Source of the DNA: Kroppenstedtia eburnea
Lineage (GTDB): Bacteria > Bacillota > Bacilli > Thermoactinomycetales > DSM-45169
Direction of reading: 5' to 3'
NCBI RefSeq assembly: GCF_013282215.1
Contig: NZ_CP048103.1
Span: forward strand, 1,116,001 to 1,180,000
DNA length: 64,000 nt
The position numbers were made by a program, and so were the translations under genes. Below the pieces are notes generated by a model that worked only from the letters and a program-made list of their open reading frames with translations, was not told the DNA's origin and did not search any database. Shown in pieces: positions 52,277 to 60,954 of this stretch; positions within the stretch are counted from its first letter, which is position 1; each line of letters starts with the position of its first letter.

Positions 52277-53314
52277 ATGAAGATGAGACAGGCGGTCATG
52301 ACCGAGCCAGGCAATATTTTATTTCGGAAAGTGGACGTTCCGCAAGTCGGTGACCGGCAGATCAAGATCAACATTAAAAACATCGGGGTTTGCGGCTCGG
52401 ATATCCACGTCAATCACGGAAAGCACCCGTACACGTCCTATCCGGTCGTGCAGGGGCATGAAATATCTGCGGAAGTGACCGAAGTGGGTAAGGACGTGGA
52501 AGGCATCCAGCCCGGCGACAAGGTGACGATCCAGCCGCAGGTTGTCTGTGGCAAATGCTTCCCTTGCCTGAACGGCATGTACCATGTCTGCGAAGAGCTG
52601 AAGGTGATGGGATTCCAGACGACGGGCATGGCGAGCGACTACTTCGTCGTGGATGCAGATAAGGCGACGATCCTCCCGGAATCCCTCGATCATGAGGAAG
52701 GGGCGATGGTTGAGCCACTCGCCGTAGCCGTCCACGCGGTGCGTCGCGTTCCGTCAGTCGAGGGGTTGAATGTACTCGTCATTGGAGGCGGTCCGATCGG
52801 GAACCTGGTGGGGCAGGCGGCCAAAGCCTTCGGCGCGGCGAATGTCGTCGTGTCCGAACTGAGCGAGACCCGTCTCAAGGTGGCGGAACAGTGCGGCCTC
52901 GGCACGATCAACAGCAAGGATGAGGATCTTTCGGAAGGTATCCTCCGCCACTTCGGAGACCGCAAAGCGGATATTATCTTCGAATGCGTCGGCTCAAACT
53001 TCACGGTGGCCCAGTCGATCGAAGTGGCCCGGAAAGGGAGCACCGTCGTTATTGTCGGTGTCGTCTCGGACCTGACCGAGGTGAACATGGGCTTTGTGCA
53101 GGACCATGAGTTGACGGTTTTGGGCAGCGCAATGTACCAGTCGGATGACTTTGACGGGGCGGTGCACCTGCTCAATGCCGGGAAGATCAACCTCAAGTCG
53201 CTCATCACGGACCGGGTCCCTTTCGAGAACTATGCCGAGGCCTATTCCATCATCGATCACGAGAAGGATCGGGTGATGAAAGTGATCATCGCGATGGATC
53301 CGGAAACGATCTGA
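52277..53314 (+). CDS. zinc-dependent alcohol/polyol dehydrogenase
   Basis: A 345-residue medium-chain dehydrogenase with both zinc sites: CGSDIHVNHGKHPYTSYPVV and QGHEISAEVTEVG for the catalytic zinc, PQVVCGKCFPCLNGMYHVC for the structural zinc, and VIGGGPIGNLVGQAAKAFG for NAD binding. It resembles L-threonine/sorbitol/iditol-type dehydrogenases. ATG 52277 follows GGGGTG. Together with the preceding gene it suggests oxidation of a polyol or sugar; which of the two takes the imported substrate cannot be read. Confidence 0.88.
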   Translation: MKMRQAVMTEPGNILFRKVDVPQVGDRQIKINIKNIGVCGSDIHVNHGKHPYTSYPVVQGHEISAEVTEVGKDVEGIQPGDKVTIQPQVVCGKCFPCLNGMYHVCEELKVMGFQTTGMASDYFVVDADKATILPESLDHEEGAMVEPLAVAVHAVRRVPSVEGLNVLVIGGGPIGNLVGQAAKAFGAANVVVSELSETRLKVAEQCGLGTINSKDEDLSEGILRHFGDRKADIIFECVGSNFTVAQSIEVARKGSTVVIVGVVSDLTEVNMGFVQDHELTVLGSAMYQSDDFDGAVHLLNAGKINLKSLITDRVPFENYAEAYSIIDHEKDRVMKVIIAMDPETI

Positions 53315-53376
53315 TCCCATCCGTCAAGCAATGGTGAGGGCTGACCTTGCGCATTTGAAGCCATTGAAATGTAGTG

Positions 53377-53388
53377 ACATTGTAATGT
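53377..53388 (+). promoter_or_regulatory. candidate operator ACATTGTAATGT
   Basis: A near-palindrome (ACATT, GT, AATGT) upstream of the 2-hydroxyacid dehydrogenase gene. Its core ATTGTAATGT also occurs, in reverse orientation, at 47385-47394 within the operator upstream of the importer. Shared sites suggest one regulator for both gene groups. Confidence 0.5.
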
Positions 53389-53425
53389 AACGTGAAAGTC
53401 AATCCATCGAATGAAGGTGAAGCGA

Positions 53426-54373
53426 TTGACGAAGAAGGTACTGATCACCCCGAAATCCTTTCAGAAGCACAAGCAGAAGCCAATGGAGATGCTGGAGGCA
53501 GTCGGGTACGAAGTCATCCTGAATACGACTGGCCGGACACTGACGGAAGATGACATCATCGAAGCCGCGAAAACAGGTGTCGAAGGGATCATCGTCGGAG
53601 TCGACCCGCTTTCTGCCCGGGTACTTGAGAAATGCGGGGATCTCCGTGCGGTGTCGAAGTATGGTGTAGGGATGGACAACATCGACCTGGAACGGGCGGT
53701 ACAGCTTGGCATCCAAGTGAAGAACGCCGTCGGGACGAACAGTATCTCCGTTGCGGAGCTGGCGATCGGCCTCATGTTTGAAAGTGCCCGCCATCTGTCC
53801 GAGCATATCGAAAGGGTGAAAAAATTCGATTGGGACCGGATCATGGGCACGGAGCTGACGGGCAAGCATCTGGCCGTCATCGGCGGCGGCCAGATTGGGA
53901 AGGAAGTCGCCAAGCGGTGCCGGGGTCTCCAGATGGATGTCACGATCTACGACCCGTTCTTTCATGATCCGGCGTTCCTTGAGAAATATGGCGTCAAGTA
54001 TTCCGAAGACTTCGAGGCACTCACCCGCTCGGCCGACGTCATCACGCTCCATCTTCCGGCGACGAGGGACACGAAGCATATGATCAACGCCGACGTCTTC
54101 GGCAAGATGAAGCCGACAGCCATCCTGATCAACACGGCGCGCGGCGAGCTGGTGGACGAGCAGGCGCTGTATGAGGCGCTGTCGGGCGGGCAGATTGCCG
54201 TCGCCGCCCAAGACGTGTACTCCAAAGAACCGCCGGAGGAAGGCGATCCACTTCTTTCCCTTTCGAACTTCCTGCTGACACCGCACTTGGGTGCCTTTAC
54301 CAAGGAGGCGGTCGAGCGGATGGCGATCAGGTCGACCGAGAATCTGCTTGAGATGCTGAAAGGCGGCGAATGA
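53426..54373 (+). CDS. D-isomer-specific 2-hydroxyacid dehydrogenase (phosphoglycerate dehydrogenase-like)
   Basis: A 315-residue NAD-linked dehydrogenase. Catalytic residues are in place: Arg in ILINTARGELVDEQAL, Glu in SKEPPEEGDPLLSL, His in LLTPHLGAFTKEAVERM, and the dinucleotide loop is AVIGGGQIGKEVAKRCRG. N-terminal residues KVLITPKSFQKHKQKPMEML are normal for the family. I start at TTG 53426, which has AAGGTG upstream; ATG 53411 lacks a site. It could reduce or oxidise a sugar-acid intermediate of the neighbouring lactonase/aldolase steps. The next gene overlaps its stop (ATGA). Confidence 0.86.
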   Translation: MTKKVLITPKSFQKHKQKPMEMLEAVGYEVILNTTGRTLTEDDIIEAAKTGVEGIIVGVDPLSARVLEKCGDLRAVSKYGVGMDNIDLERAVQLGIQVKNAVGTNSISVAELAIGLMFESARHLSEHIERVKKFDWDRIMGTELTGKHLAVIGGGQIGKEVAKRCRGLQMDVTIYDPFFHDPAFLEKYGVKYSEDFEALTRSADVITLHLPATRDTKHMINADVFGKMKPTAILINTARGELVDEQALYEALSGGQIAVAAQDVYSKEPPEEGDPLLSLSNFLLTPHLGAFTKEAVERMAIRSTENLLEMLKGGE

Positions 54374-55335
54374 CGATGACAGCGGACCGGATGATCACGA
54401 CGGTCAGGAGAGACATCCCGGCTTCCGACATCGGCTTCTGCCACAGCCACGAGCATCTGTTCATCAAGAAGGGGCAGCCGGAACTGCTGGATCCTTCCCT
54501 CGTCCTTGATGATTATGAGATGACGAAAGCGGAAGTGGAGACGTTCAAGGAACTTGGTGGGAGGACGATTGTCGATGCCCAGCCGGTCGGGAGCGGCCGT
54601 GATGCTGCGCTTCTCCTCCGGCTGTCCGAAGAGACGGACATCCATATTCTGTCGTCCACCGGCTTCCATAAGCTTGGGTTCTATCCGGATGGGCACTGGA
54701 TCCATCACACGTCCGAAGAGAAGTTGCGGGATCTGTACATCGATGAGATCGAAAACGGCCTGTTTGCAGACGGTGAGGATGCTTGGCCGGAGGATCGAAT
54801 CGGCGCGAGGGCCGGTCTGATCAAAACGGCGGCCGATTTCGAAGGGACGGCTGGCCCATATTTCCGGCTGTTCCGTGCGGCGGCTGCTGCATCACTCGAG
54901 ACGGGGGTCTCGATTATGAGCCATACCGAGCTGGGGCATAACGCCCTCGATCAGATCAGTCTCTACACCGACCTGGGTGTTCCGGAGGACCGGCTCATCA
55001 TCTGCCACCTCGACCGGAAGATGGAAAATGCGGACTACATGCTTCATGTCGCGGGAACCGGTGTCTACATCGAGCTTGATACGATCGGCCGGTACAAGTA
55101 CCATTCGGATGAAGAAGAGGTGCGGCTGATTCGGATGCTGATCGATCATGGCCACGAAGACCGGATTCTATTGGGCCTTGATACGACACGGAAACGGATG
55201 AAGAGCTACGGGGGCGACATCGGCCTCGATTATCTGCAAGGATCGTTCCTGCCGCTGCTCCGGCAGTCGGGAGTTACGGAGGAGCAGATCCATAAAATGA
55301 TGCACGCCAACCCGGCAAAGGCTTTCAGCAAGTGA
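54370..55335 (+). CDS. phosphotriesterase-family hydrolase (putative sugar or sugar-phosphate lactonase)
   Basis: A 321-residue amidohydrolase-superfamily protein of the phosphotriesterase-homology class. Metal-site residues are visible: HxH in FCHSHEHLFI, the bridging Lys in ARAGLIKTAADFEG, His in IMSHTELGHN, His in IICHLDRKME and Asp in LLGLDTTRK. Some members of this family hydrolyse lactones of phosphorylated sugar acids (known for Listeria and Mycoplasma enzymes), which fits an island with dehydrogenases on one side and a KDPG-type aldolase on the other. ATG 54370 overlaps the preceding stop. The substrate is inferred. Confidence 0.83.
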   Translation: MTMTADRMITTVRRDIPASDIGFCHSHEHLFIKKGQPELLDPSLVLDDYEMTKAEVETFKELGGRTIVDAQPVGSGRDAALLLRLSEETDIHILSSTGFHKLGFYPDGHWIHHTSEEKLRDLYIDEIENGLFADGEDAWPEDRIGARAGLIKTAADFEGTAGPYFRLFRAAAAASLETGVSIMSHTELGHNALDQISLYTDLGVPEDRLIICHLDRKMENADYMLHVAGTGVYIELDTIGRYKYHSDEEEVRLIRMLIDHGHEDRILLGLDTTRKRMKSYGGDIGLDYLQGSFLPLLRQSGVTEEQIHKMMHANPAKAFSK

Positions 55336-55356
55336 TCTTGACAAGGAGTGTTCGAC

Positions 55357-56298
55357 ATGAATCTCCCGGAAAAAGCAAACGTACCGACGATGTACTTCAT
55401 TGGAGTAACAACGACGAAGTCTTCCATCATGGAACTGTTTCCGGAGTGGGTGAAGGCGCTTGGCCTGAAAGACGTAGTCTTGAAGGGGATCGACCTTGAA
55501 ATCCACGCGGATCCGGAGGAATACCGGGAAGTCGTGGAGTTCATCAAGAACGACGAGCTGTCTTTCGGCGCGCTCGTCACGACCCACAAGATCGATCTGT
55601 ATGAGGCGGCGAAGGACTTGTTTGATTTCCTTGATCCATATGCACAGATGTTCGGCGAGCTGTCGTCGATTTCAAAGCGGAGCGGCGAACTTCGGGGCCA
55701 TGCGAAGGATCCGATCTCAAGCAGTCTCGCGCTCAAACGGTTCGTGCCGGACGGCTACTGGAAATCACACGGCGGGGAACTGCTCCTCTTGGGGGCGGGC
55801 GGGAGCGCGATTGCGATTTCTTCTGCGCTTCTTGACAAGGAACACGGGGATAACATCCCGCACCGCGTCGATATCACCGACATCAATGAACACCGACTTG
55901 CTGAAACCGAGCAGATCCTTCGCAAGGTGAACCCCGATGCGAAGGTGGAGTACCATCTGATCACGGGTTCAGAGGAGAACGGCCGGCTGCTTGAAGGACT
56001 GAACCCGCATTCTCTCGTCATCAACGCGACCGGGATGGGTAAGGATCGTCCGGGTTCACCGCTTCCGGACAGTGCGAAGTTCCCGCAGGACAGTCTTGTC
56101 TGGGAGCTGAACTACCGCGGGGAGCGCGACTTCATGTACCAGGCGCTTGCGCAGAAGGACGAGGGGAACCTGCATGTGGAGGACGGCTGGATTTACTTCC
56201 TGCACGGCTGGACGCAGGTCATCGCGGAAGTGTTCGACATCGAGATGGACGGAGAGCGGTTCGACCGGATCGAGCAGTTGTCCAATGAGACACGATAA
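55357..56298 (+). CDS. shikimate dehydrogenase-like oxidoreductase
   Basis: A 313-residue relative of shikimate dehydrogenase. The substrate half has GVTTTKSSIMELFPEWVKAL and LVTTHKIDLYEAAKDL, where the Lys equals the catalytic Lys of VTIPHK; the following GELSSISKRSGELRGHAKD keeps the catalytic Asp but not the usual NTD Asn. The cofactor half has LLLGAGGSAIAISSALL and the NATGMGKDRPGSPLP loop. Its location in a sugar island and the altered substrate-side residues argue for a different, probably sugar-acid or cyclitol substrate. ATG 55357 follows AAGGAG at 8 nt. I do not recognise a characterised equivalent. Confidence 0.78.
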   Translation: MNLPEKANVPTMYFIGVTTTKSSIMELFPEWVKALGLKDVVLKGIDLEIHADPEEYREVVEFIKNDELSFGALVTTHKIDLYEAAKDLFDFLDPYAQMFGELSSISKRSGELRGHAKDPISSSLALKRFVPDGYWKSHGGELLLLGAGGSAIAISSALLDKEHGDNIPHRVDITDINEHRLAETEQILRKVNPDAKVEYHLITGSEENGRLLEGLNPHSLVINATGMGKDRPGSPLPDSAKFPQDSLVWELNYRGERDFMYQALAQKDEGNLHVEDGWIYFLHGWTQVIAEVFDIEMDGERFDRIEQLSNETR

Positions 56299-56319
56299 AT
56301 TTTTCAGGAGGAATAGATC

Positions 56320-56898
56320 ATGATCCAAAAAAAACTTGCAAATGCGACGATGTTTGATCTGAAGACGGGGCTTTCAAAGGAAGAGACGACGAAGCAACGC
56401 CGCCTGTCCGATATGGCAAAGATGTTCAATGATACGGAAGCCCTTCAGGCGAAGATTGAAGCGGGCAACGACTCCCTTGTCTACGAATACTACGAACTTG
56501 ACCTGCCGAAGACAGACGGTGACATCCAGTATGGTACGAGCATCGTCTATCCGGGCACGGTCGGCGGTGAGTACTACATGACGAAGGGGCACTTCCACAA
56601 AATCCTCGAGACAGGCGAAGTGTACTTTTGCATCAGCGGGGAGGGGTACATGCTGATGGAGAACCCGGAAGGCGAGTGGGAGATCGAGAAGTTGGTCCCG
56701 GGCCGCGCCGTTCAGGTGCCGCCGCGCTATGCGCACCGCAGCATCAACACCGGCAAGGAGCCGCTCGTCACGTTCTTCGCATTTCGCGCGGATGCGGGCC
56801 ACGACTATGGCACGATTGAGACGAAGGGCTACCGGAAGCTCGTCGTAGAGAAGGACGGCAAACCGGAAATTATCGACAATCCGAAATGGCAGCAGTAA
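56320..56898 (+). CDS. cupin-type phosphoglucose isomerase
   Basis: A 192-residue cupin of the archaeal/Thermococcales-type glucose-6-phosphate isomerase family, an unusual enzyme in bacteria. The metal-binding strand is VGGEYYMTKGHFHKILETGEVYFCISG with His in GHFH and the Glu of TGEVY, then PPRYAHRSINTG with the third His. It interconverts glucose-6- and fructose-6-phosphate; here it might isomerise the sugar phosphate of the island instead. ATG 56320 lies 7 nt after AGGAGG. It is placed between the shikimate-dehydrogenase-like protein and the KDPG-type aldolase. Confidence 0.88.
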   Translation: MIQKKLANATMFDLKTGLSKEETTKQRRLSDMAKMFNDTEALQAKIEAGNDSLVYEYYELDLPKTDGDIQYGTSIVYPGTVGGEYYMTKGHFHKILETGEVYFCISGEGYMLMENPEGEWEIEKLVPGRAVQVPPRYAHRSINTGKEPLVTFFAFRADAGHDYGTIETKGYRKLVVEKDGKPEIIDNPKWQQ

Positions 56899-56907
56899 GA
56901 GGTGCGG

Positions 56908-57555
56908 ATGATGATGCGGAAACGGGACATCCTGACCAAAATTGAAGAGAGCGGCCTGGTCGCGGTCGTCCGTGCAGACCATGCCGACCAGGCAAAACGG
57001 ATCACAGAAGCGGCGATGAAGGGCGGCGTGGTATCGATAGAGATTACGTATACGGTATCCGGCGCAACGGACGTCATCAAGGAACTGGGCACCGAGTTCG
57101 GCGATGACCTCATCGTCGGGGCCGGCACAGTGTTGGATGCCGCAACGGCACGCATCGCCATCCTGGCTGGCGCGAAGTACGTCGTCAGCCCGTACCTGGA
57201 TGAGGAAACGGCACGGCTGTGCAATCGGTACCAGATCCCATACATGCCGGGCGTCATGACAATCAAGGACATCGTGCATGGGCTTGAGTGCGGCGCGGAA
57301 GTGATGAAAGTGTTCCCGGGCGAGCTGATGGGACCAAAAGTGATCAAGGCGATCAAAGGCCCGATCCCGCAGGCGAACCTCATGCCAACGGGTGGGGTTT
57401 CCGTTGACAACGTCGCCGACTGGATTCGCGCGGGTGCTGTTGCCGTTGGAGCGGGTGGCAGCCTGATCGGCAAGCCGGATGAGGACGGTTACGAGAAGAT
57501 CACGGAAACCGCCAAGCAGTTTATTGAGCAGATCAAGTTTGCGCGAAATGAATGA
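56908..57555 (+). CDS. KDPG/KHG-type aldolase
   Basis: A 215-residue class I aldolase of the 2-keto-3-deoxy-6-phosphogluconate / 2-keto-4-hydroxyglutarate family. Landmarks: GLVAVVRADHADQAKRITEA, Glu in VSIEITYTVSGA, GAGTVLDAATARIA, Schiff-base Lys in CGAEVMKVFPGELMG, and LMPTGGVSVDNV. It cleaves 2-keto-3-deoxy acids to pyruvate plus an aldehyde or sugar phosphate. ATG 56908 (then two more in-frame ATGs at 56911 and 56914) follows AGAGG. It is the last gene of the island, 10 nt after the cupin gene stop. No dehydratase that would supply its substrate is present. Confidence 0.92.
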   Translation: MMMRKRDILTKIEESGLVAVVRADHADQAKRITEAAMKGGVVSIEITYTVSGATDVIKELGTEFGDDLIVGAGTVLDAATARIAILAGAKYVVSPYLDEETARLCNRYQIPYMPGVMTIKDIVHGLECGAEVMKVFPGELMGPKVIKAIKGPIPQANLMPTGGVSVDNVADWIRAGAVAVGAGGSLIGKPDEDGYEKITETAKQFIEQIKFARNE

Positions 57556-57568
57556 GTGTATGAACGAG

Positions 57569-57612
57569 ACACTTCGGATCATCCAGAGATGGATGATCCG
57601 AAGTGTTTTTTA
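57569..57612 (+). terminator. strong rho-independent terminator at the right edge of the island
   Basis: Stem ACACTTCGGATCATCC (57569-57584) and TGGATGATCCGAAGTGT, almost perfect, then TTTTTTAG. Base style changes right after it. Confidence 0.95.
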
Positions 57613-57706
57613 GGGAAGGTGGAGGTACGGAAAGGTTAGGAAGGAATGTTTTTATCAAAGGTTGTCGTTACTCCCGACATCATACGGGTGGTACAAACAT
57701 TCTCAA

Positions 57707-57735
57707 TTGATAAAAACAGAGGACTTGACTATAAT
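57707..57735 (+). promoter_or_regulatory. sigma-A promoter of the PTS-nanE operon
   Basis: A -35 box TTGATA (57707-57712) lies 17 nt before a perfect -10 TATAAT (57730-57735). Its -10 sits about 40 nt before the EIICB start. No clear palindrome for the RpiR regulator was found between it and the gene. Confidence 0.85.
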
Positions 57736-57773
57736 GGATAATAAAAATGATTTTCATATTTGAGGTGTTTTTG

Positions 57774-59324
57774 ATGGGTGTTTTCTTCGAGAAGGCGCAG
57801 CGGCTTGGAAAGTCGTTTATGCTTCCGATTGCGGTATTGCCCGCGGCAGGTTTATTGCTGGGGATTGGGGGAGCTCTTTCGAATCCCAATACACTGGTAG
57901 CCTATCCATTTCTGAATGTGCCTTGGTTACAGGCCATCTTTTCGGTTATGAGTTCGGCAGGCTCCATTGTATTTGCCAATCTTCCCGTGATTTTCGCGAT
58001 TGGAGTGGCTGTGGGCCTGGCCCGATCAGATAAAGGGACGGCCGGTCTGGCAGCTTTGCTTGGCTTTCTGGTGATGAATGCCACGATCAATTCTCTTTTG
58101 CAGATTACGGGAAAATTGGCCAAACCAGATCAACTGGCCAGTGTGGGACAAGGCATGGTTTTAGGGATCCAGTCCCTGGAGACCGGGGTATTCGGCGGAG
58201 TCGTAGTCGGGATTTTGACTTATTTCTTGCACAACCGTTTTAACAAAGTTCAGTTGCCTCAGTTCTTGGGCTTTTTTGGAGGTTCCCGTTTCATTCCGAT
58301 CATTACCTCATTCGCGTCAATTTTCTTGGGTATACTCATGTTTATCGTCTGGCCTTTTATTCAACAGGGAATTTTCCATATGGGAGGTCTGGTACAGGCA
58401 ACAGGGTATATCGGAACGTTGATATACGGTTTTGTCTTGCGTCTGTTGGGACCGTTCGGTCTTCACCATATCTTCTACTTGCCATTCTGGACGACCGGTC
58501 TGGGCGGTTCTGAGATCGTTAACGGGCAGTTGGTGGAGGGAACACAAAAGATCTTCTTTGCTCAGTTGGCAGATCCGAATGTGGATAAATTCTATATCGG
58601 GACTGCGCGTTTTATGTCCGGTCGTTTTATTACGATGATGTTTGGGTTGATTGGGGCGGCCCTTGCGATTTATCATACGGCCAAACCGGAGAACAAGAAA
58701 AAAGTGTTCGGTTTGATGCTGTCTGCGGCACTGACATCATTCTTAACCGGGATTACGGAACCGATTGAATTCGCTTTCCTGTTTGTCGCACCCTTCTTAT
58801 ATGTGATTCATGCTTTCTTTGACGGGCTGGCCTTTATGCTGGCACACGTCTTCCAGATTACGATCGGTCAAACGTTCTCCGGTGGATTTATCGACTTTGT
58901 CCTGTTTGGCATCTTGCAGGGCAATGATAAAACCAATTGGATTTACGTTCCGATCATCGGGGCGATCTGGTTCTTCCTCTACTACTTTTCCTTCCGTTTC
59001 TTCATCACTCGCTTCAACCTAAAAACGCCTGGACGTGAAGAGGGAAATGAGGTTGATTCACAAGCCCCCATCTCCACTTCATCCTCCTCCCGGGCCGGGT
59101 TGATTATTGAGGGATTGGGTGGAGCGGAGAATATCCGGGATGTCGACTGCTGTGCCACACGGCTTCGCGTAACTGTTCACGACAGCAACAAAGTATCGGA
59201 GGAGACCTTGAAACAGACCGATCCGAGAGGTGTAGTGACCCGGGGTAACGGCGTGCAGGTGATTTATGGACCGCAGGTGACGATCATCAAAAATGAAGTA
59301 GAAGAGTTGTTAGGAGAATCGTAA
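57774..59324 (+). CDS. PTS transporter subunit EIICB (glucose/N-acetylglucosamine superfamily)
   Basis: A 516-residue membrane permease with EIIC domain (starting FFEKAQRLGKSFMLPIAVLP, about ten helices) and C-terminal EIIB domain with the phosphorylation Cys in DVDCCATRLRVTVHD. It has no EIIA domain; a separate one (Crr-type) must supply phosphate. The neighbouring nanE suggests that it imports an N-acetylated amino sugar, possibly N-acetylmannosamine, as the 6-phosphate. ATG 57774 has GAGGTG 6 nt upstream. The nanE gene begins immediately at the stop, with no spacer. Confidence 0.9.
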   Translation: MGVFFEKAQRLGKSFMLPIAVLPAAGLLLGIGGALSNPNTLVAYPFLNVPWLQAIFSVMSSAGSIVFANLPVIFAIGVAVGLARSDKGTAGLAALLGFLVMNATINSLLQITGKLAKPDQLASVGQGMVLGIQSLETGVFGGVVVGILTYFLHNRFNKVQLPQFLGFFGGSRFIPIITSFASIFLGILMFIVWPFIQQGIFHMGGLVQATGYIGTLIYGFVLRLLGPFGLHHIFYLPFWTTGLGGSEIVNGQLVEGTQKIFFAQLADPNVDKFYIGTARFMSGRFITMMFGLIGAALAIYHTAKPENKKKVFGLMLSAALTSFLTGITEPIEFAFLFVAPFLYVIHAFFDGLAFMLAHVFQITIGQTFSGGFIDFVLFGILQGNDKTNWIYVPIIGAIWFFLYYFSFRFFITRFNLKTPGREEGNEVDSQAPISTSSSSRAGLIIEGLGGAENIRDVDCCATRLRVTVHDSNKVSEETLKQTDPRGVVTRGNGVQVIYGPQVTIIKNEVEELLGES

Positions 59325-60023
59325 ATGACCAACCATGAAGTTTTGCAGAGCCTGTTTAACCAGTTAATCGTCTCTTGTCAGGCATTGGAAGATGAACCGT
59401 TACATGGAGGGCGCATCATGGCCAAGATGGCGCTGGCGGCGCAACAGGGAGGTGCCGCCGGGATTCGTGCCAATTCCCGGGAAGATATCGCAGCAATCAA
59501 GGAGAATGTCGATCTGCCGGTGATTGGGATTGTAAAACGAGATTATCCCGATTCATCGGTCTATATAACCCCAACGATGCTTGAGATTGAAGAACTCGTC
59601 TCCGTCGGACCTGAAATGATCGCATTGGATGCAACGAACCGGTTACGTCCCGGCTCACTCACGCTGGAAGAGCTGGTGGGGCAGATCAAAGAAAGATTTC
59701 CGGATCAACTGTTGATGGCGGATGTCTCCACGGTGGAGGAGGCGGTAGCGGCAGAAAGATTGGGGTTTGATGTGGTTTCCACTACACTGGTGGGCTATAC
59801 GAGGGAGACTGAGGGAAAAAAGATTTATGATGATGACTTCGCAATTGTGAAAGAAATATTGCAAAGTGTAAATATCCCGGTGTTCGCGGAAGGAAATGTT
59901 TATACACCGGAAACGGCAAAACGTTGTCTGGAATTAGGATGTCATGCGGTGGTTGTCGGAGGTGCCATCACCCGCCCACAACAGATCACCCGACGTTTTG
60001 TAGAGGGGATTTCTTCCTGTTGA
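59325..60023 (+). CDS. nanE: N-acetylmannosamine-6-phosphate 2-epimerase
   Basis: NanE turns ManNAc-6-phosphate into GlcNAc-6-phosphate. The 232-residue TIM-barrel protein shows [20 protein letters not shown] at the start, [70 protein letters not shown] and [18 protein letters not shown], all conserved in NanE. The start ATG 59325 directly follows the EIICB stop (TAAATG), giving strict co-translation. The deacetylase NagA and deaminase NagB, needed further on, are not in this window. A hairpin at 60086 ends the unit. Confidence 0.94.
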   Translation: MTNHEVLQSLFNQLIVSCQALEDEPLHGGRIMAKMALAAQQGGAAGIRANSREDIAAIKENVDLPVIGIVKRDYPDSSVYITPTMLEIEELVSVGPEMIALDATNRLRPGSLTLEELVGQIKERFPDQLLMADVSTVEEAVAAERLGFDVVSTTLVGYTRETEGKKIYDDDFAIVKEILQSVNIPVFAEGNVYTPETAKRCLELGCHAVVVGGAITRPQQITRRFVEGISSC

Positions 60024-60085
60024 GGTGATTAGCCAAAAGGAGGATTTGCTTTGCACACGTAAAGTGTGGAGCAAGGTCAACAAGC

Positions 60086-60116
60086 AGCCTGGGTTTCCCA
60101 GGCTCTTATATTTTTT
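60086..60116. terminator. bidirectional terminator between nanE and the RpiR regulator
   Basis: Stem AGCCTGGG (60086-60093) and CCCAGGCT (60097-60104), then TCTTATATTTTTT on the plus strand. Confidence 0.88.
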
Positions 60117-60921
60117 CATGGTTTGCCAGCACCTGAAGGGTGAGGTTTCGGTTTTGATCCGGAGTGGTCTCTTCCAGTAATTTAATAGAGACTACATCAA
60201 GTACGTAAAGGATGCCCAGCTGATAATTGATAAATTTGGGATCGTTCAACAATCTCGAGGTGCAGGATGTTAACAAGACCAGATCAGATACCTCGGTTAG
60301 TGGAGTGTAGTCATGATTGGTAATGACGGCGATTTTTGCTCCCTGTTTTTTTCCTTCCCGAACGGCATCCACCACCTCATGGGTAACACCTGAATTGGAT
60401 ATGGCGATGATTACATCAGTAGACCCCGACAGAGTGGAATTCATCAACATCATATGGGAGTCGGTAAGTGCATCAACACAGAAACCCATACGCATCAGGC
60501 GATATTTAAACTCCAAGGCGGAGAGGCCGGAACTACCCAAGCCATAAATGCCGATTTTACGGGCTTCTTTTAACCATTGGATCAATTGATTCACATGGTC
60601 CATGTCCAACATGGAGGCCGTGGATTGAATCGTTTCAAGATAGTTTTGTTTTACCTGGTTTAAATAGTCTTCCTGTGGAAGCTTTCCGGCCATGGAACGA
60701 TTGAGTAAGACTTTAAATTCAATAAAACTCTTGCATTCCAGTTTTTTGCAAAATCGGGTGATCGTCGCAGGGGAAATACTTGTTTTTTCCGCAAGCTCTT
60801 CAATTTTGATATCGACTATGGTTTCCCGGTACTGAATGATGTAATCGGCTAACAGTTTCTCCTTGGTTGAAAATAAATGATAATTGGTTTGGATTCGTTC
60901 TAAAATAGATTGTGCATACAA
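60106..60921 (-). CDS. MurR/RpiR family transcriptional regulator
   Basis: A 271-residue regulator with an N-terminal helix-turn-helix (IEELAEKTSISPATITRFCKK) and a C-terminal SIS sugar-phosphate domain (GLGSSGLSALEFKYRLMRMG, VIIAISNSGVTHEVVDAV). It should sense an amino sugar phosphate such as ManNAc-6P or MurNAc-6P and control the convergent PTS-nanE operon, although the genes are not divergent. I start at TTG 60921 because GGTGGGTGG is 6 nt upstream; an ATG at 60954 has no site. The C-terminal coding end overlaps the terminator region. Confidence 0.92.
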   Translation of the reverse strand: MYAQSILERIQTNYHLFSTKEKLLADYIIQYRETIVDIKIEELAEKTSISPATITRFCKKLECKSFIEFKVLLNRSMAGKLPQEDYLNQVKQNYLETIQSTASMLDMDHVNQLIQWLKEARKIGIYGLGSSGLSALEFKYRLMRMGFCVDALTDSHMMLMNSTLSGSTDVIIAISNSGVTHEVVDAVREGKKQGAKIAVITNHDYTPLTEVSDLVLLTSCTSRLLNDPKFINYQLGILYVLDVVSIKLLEETTPDQNRNLTLQVLANHEKI

Positions 60922-60954
60922 TCTTAACCACCCACCATGAATAGGGATTGTCAT

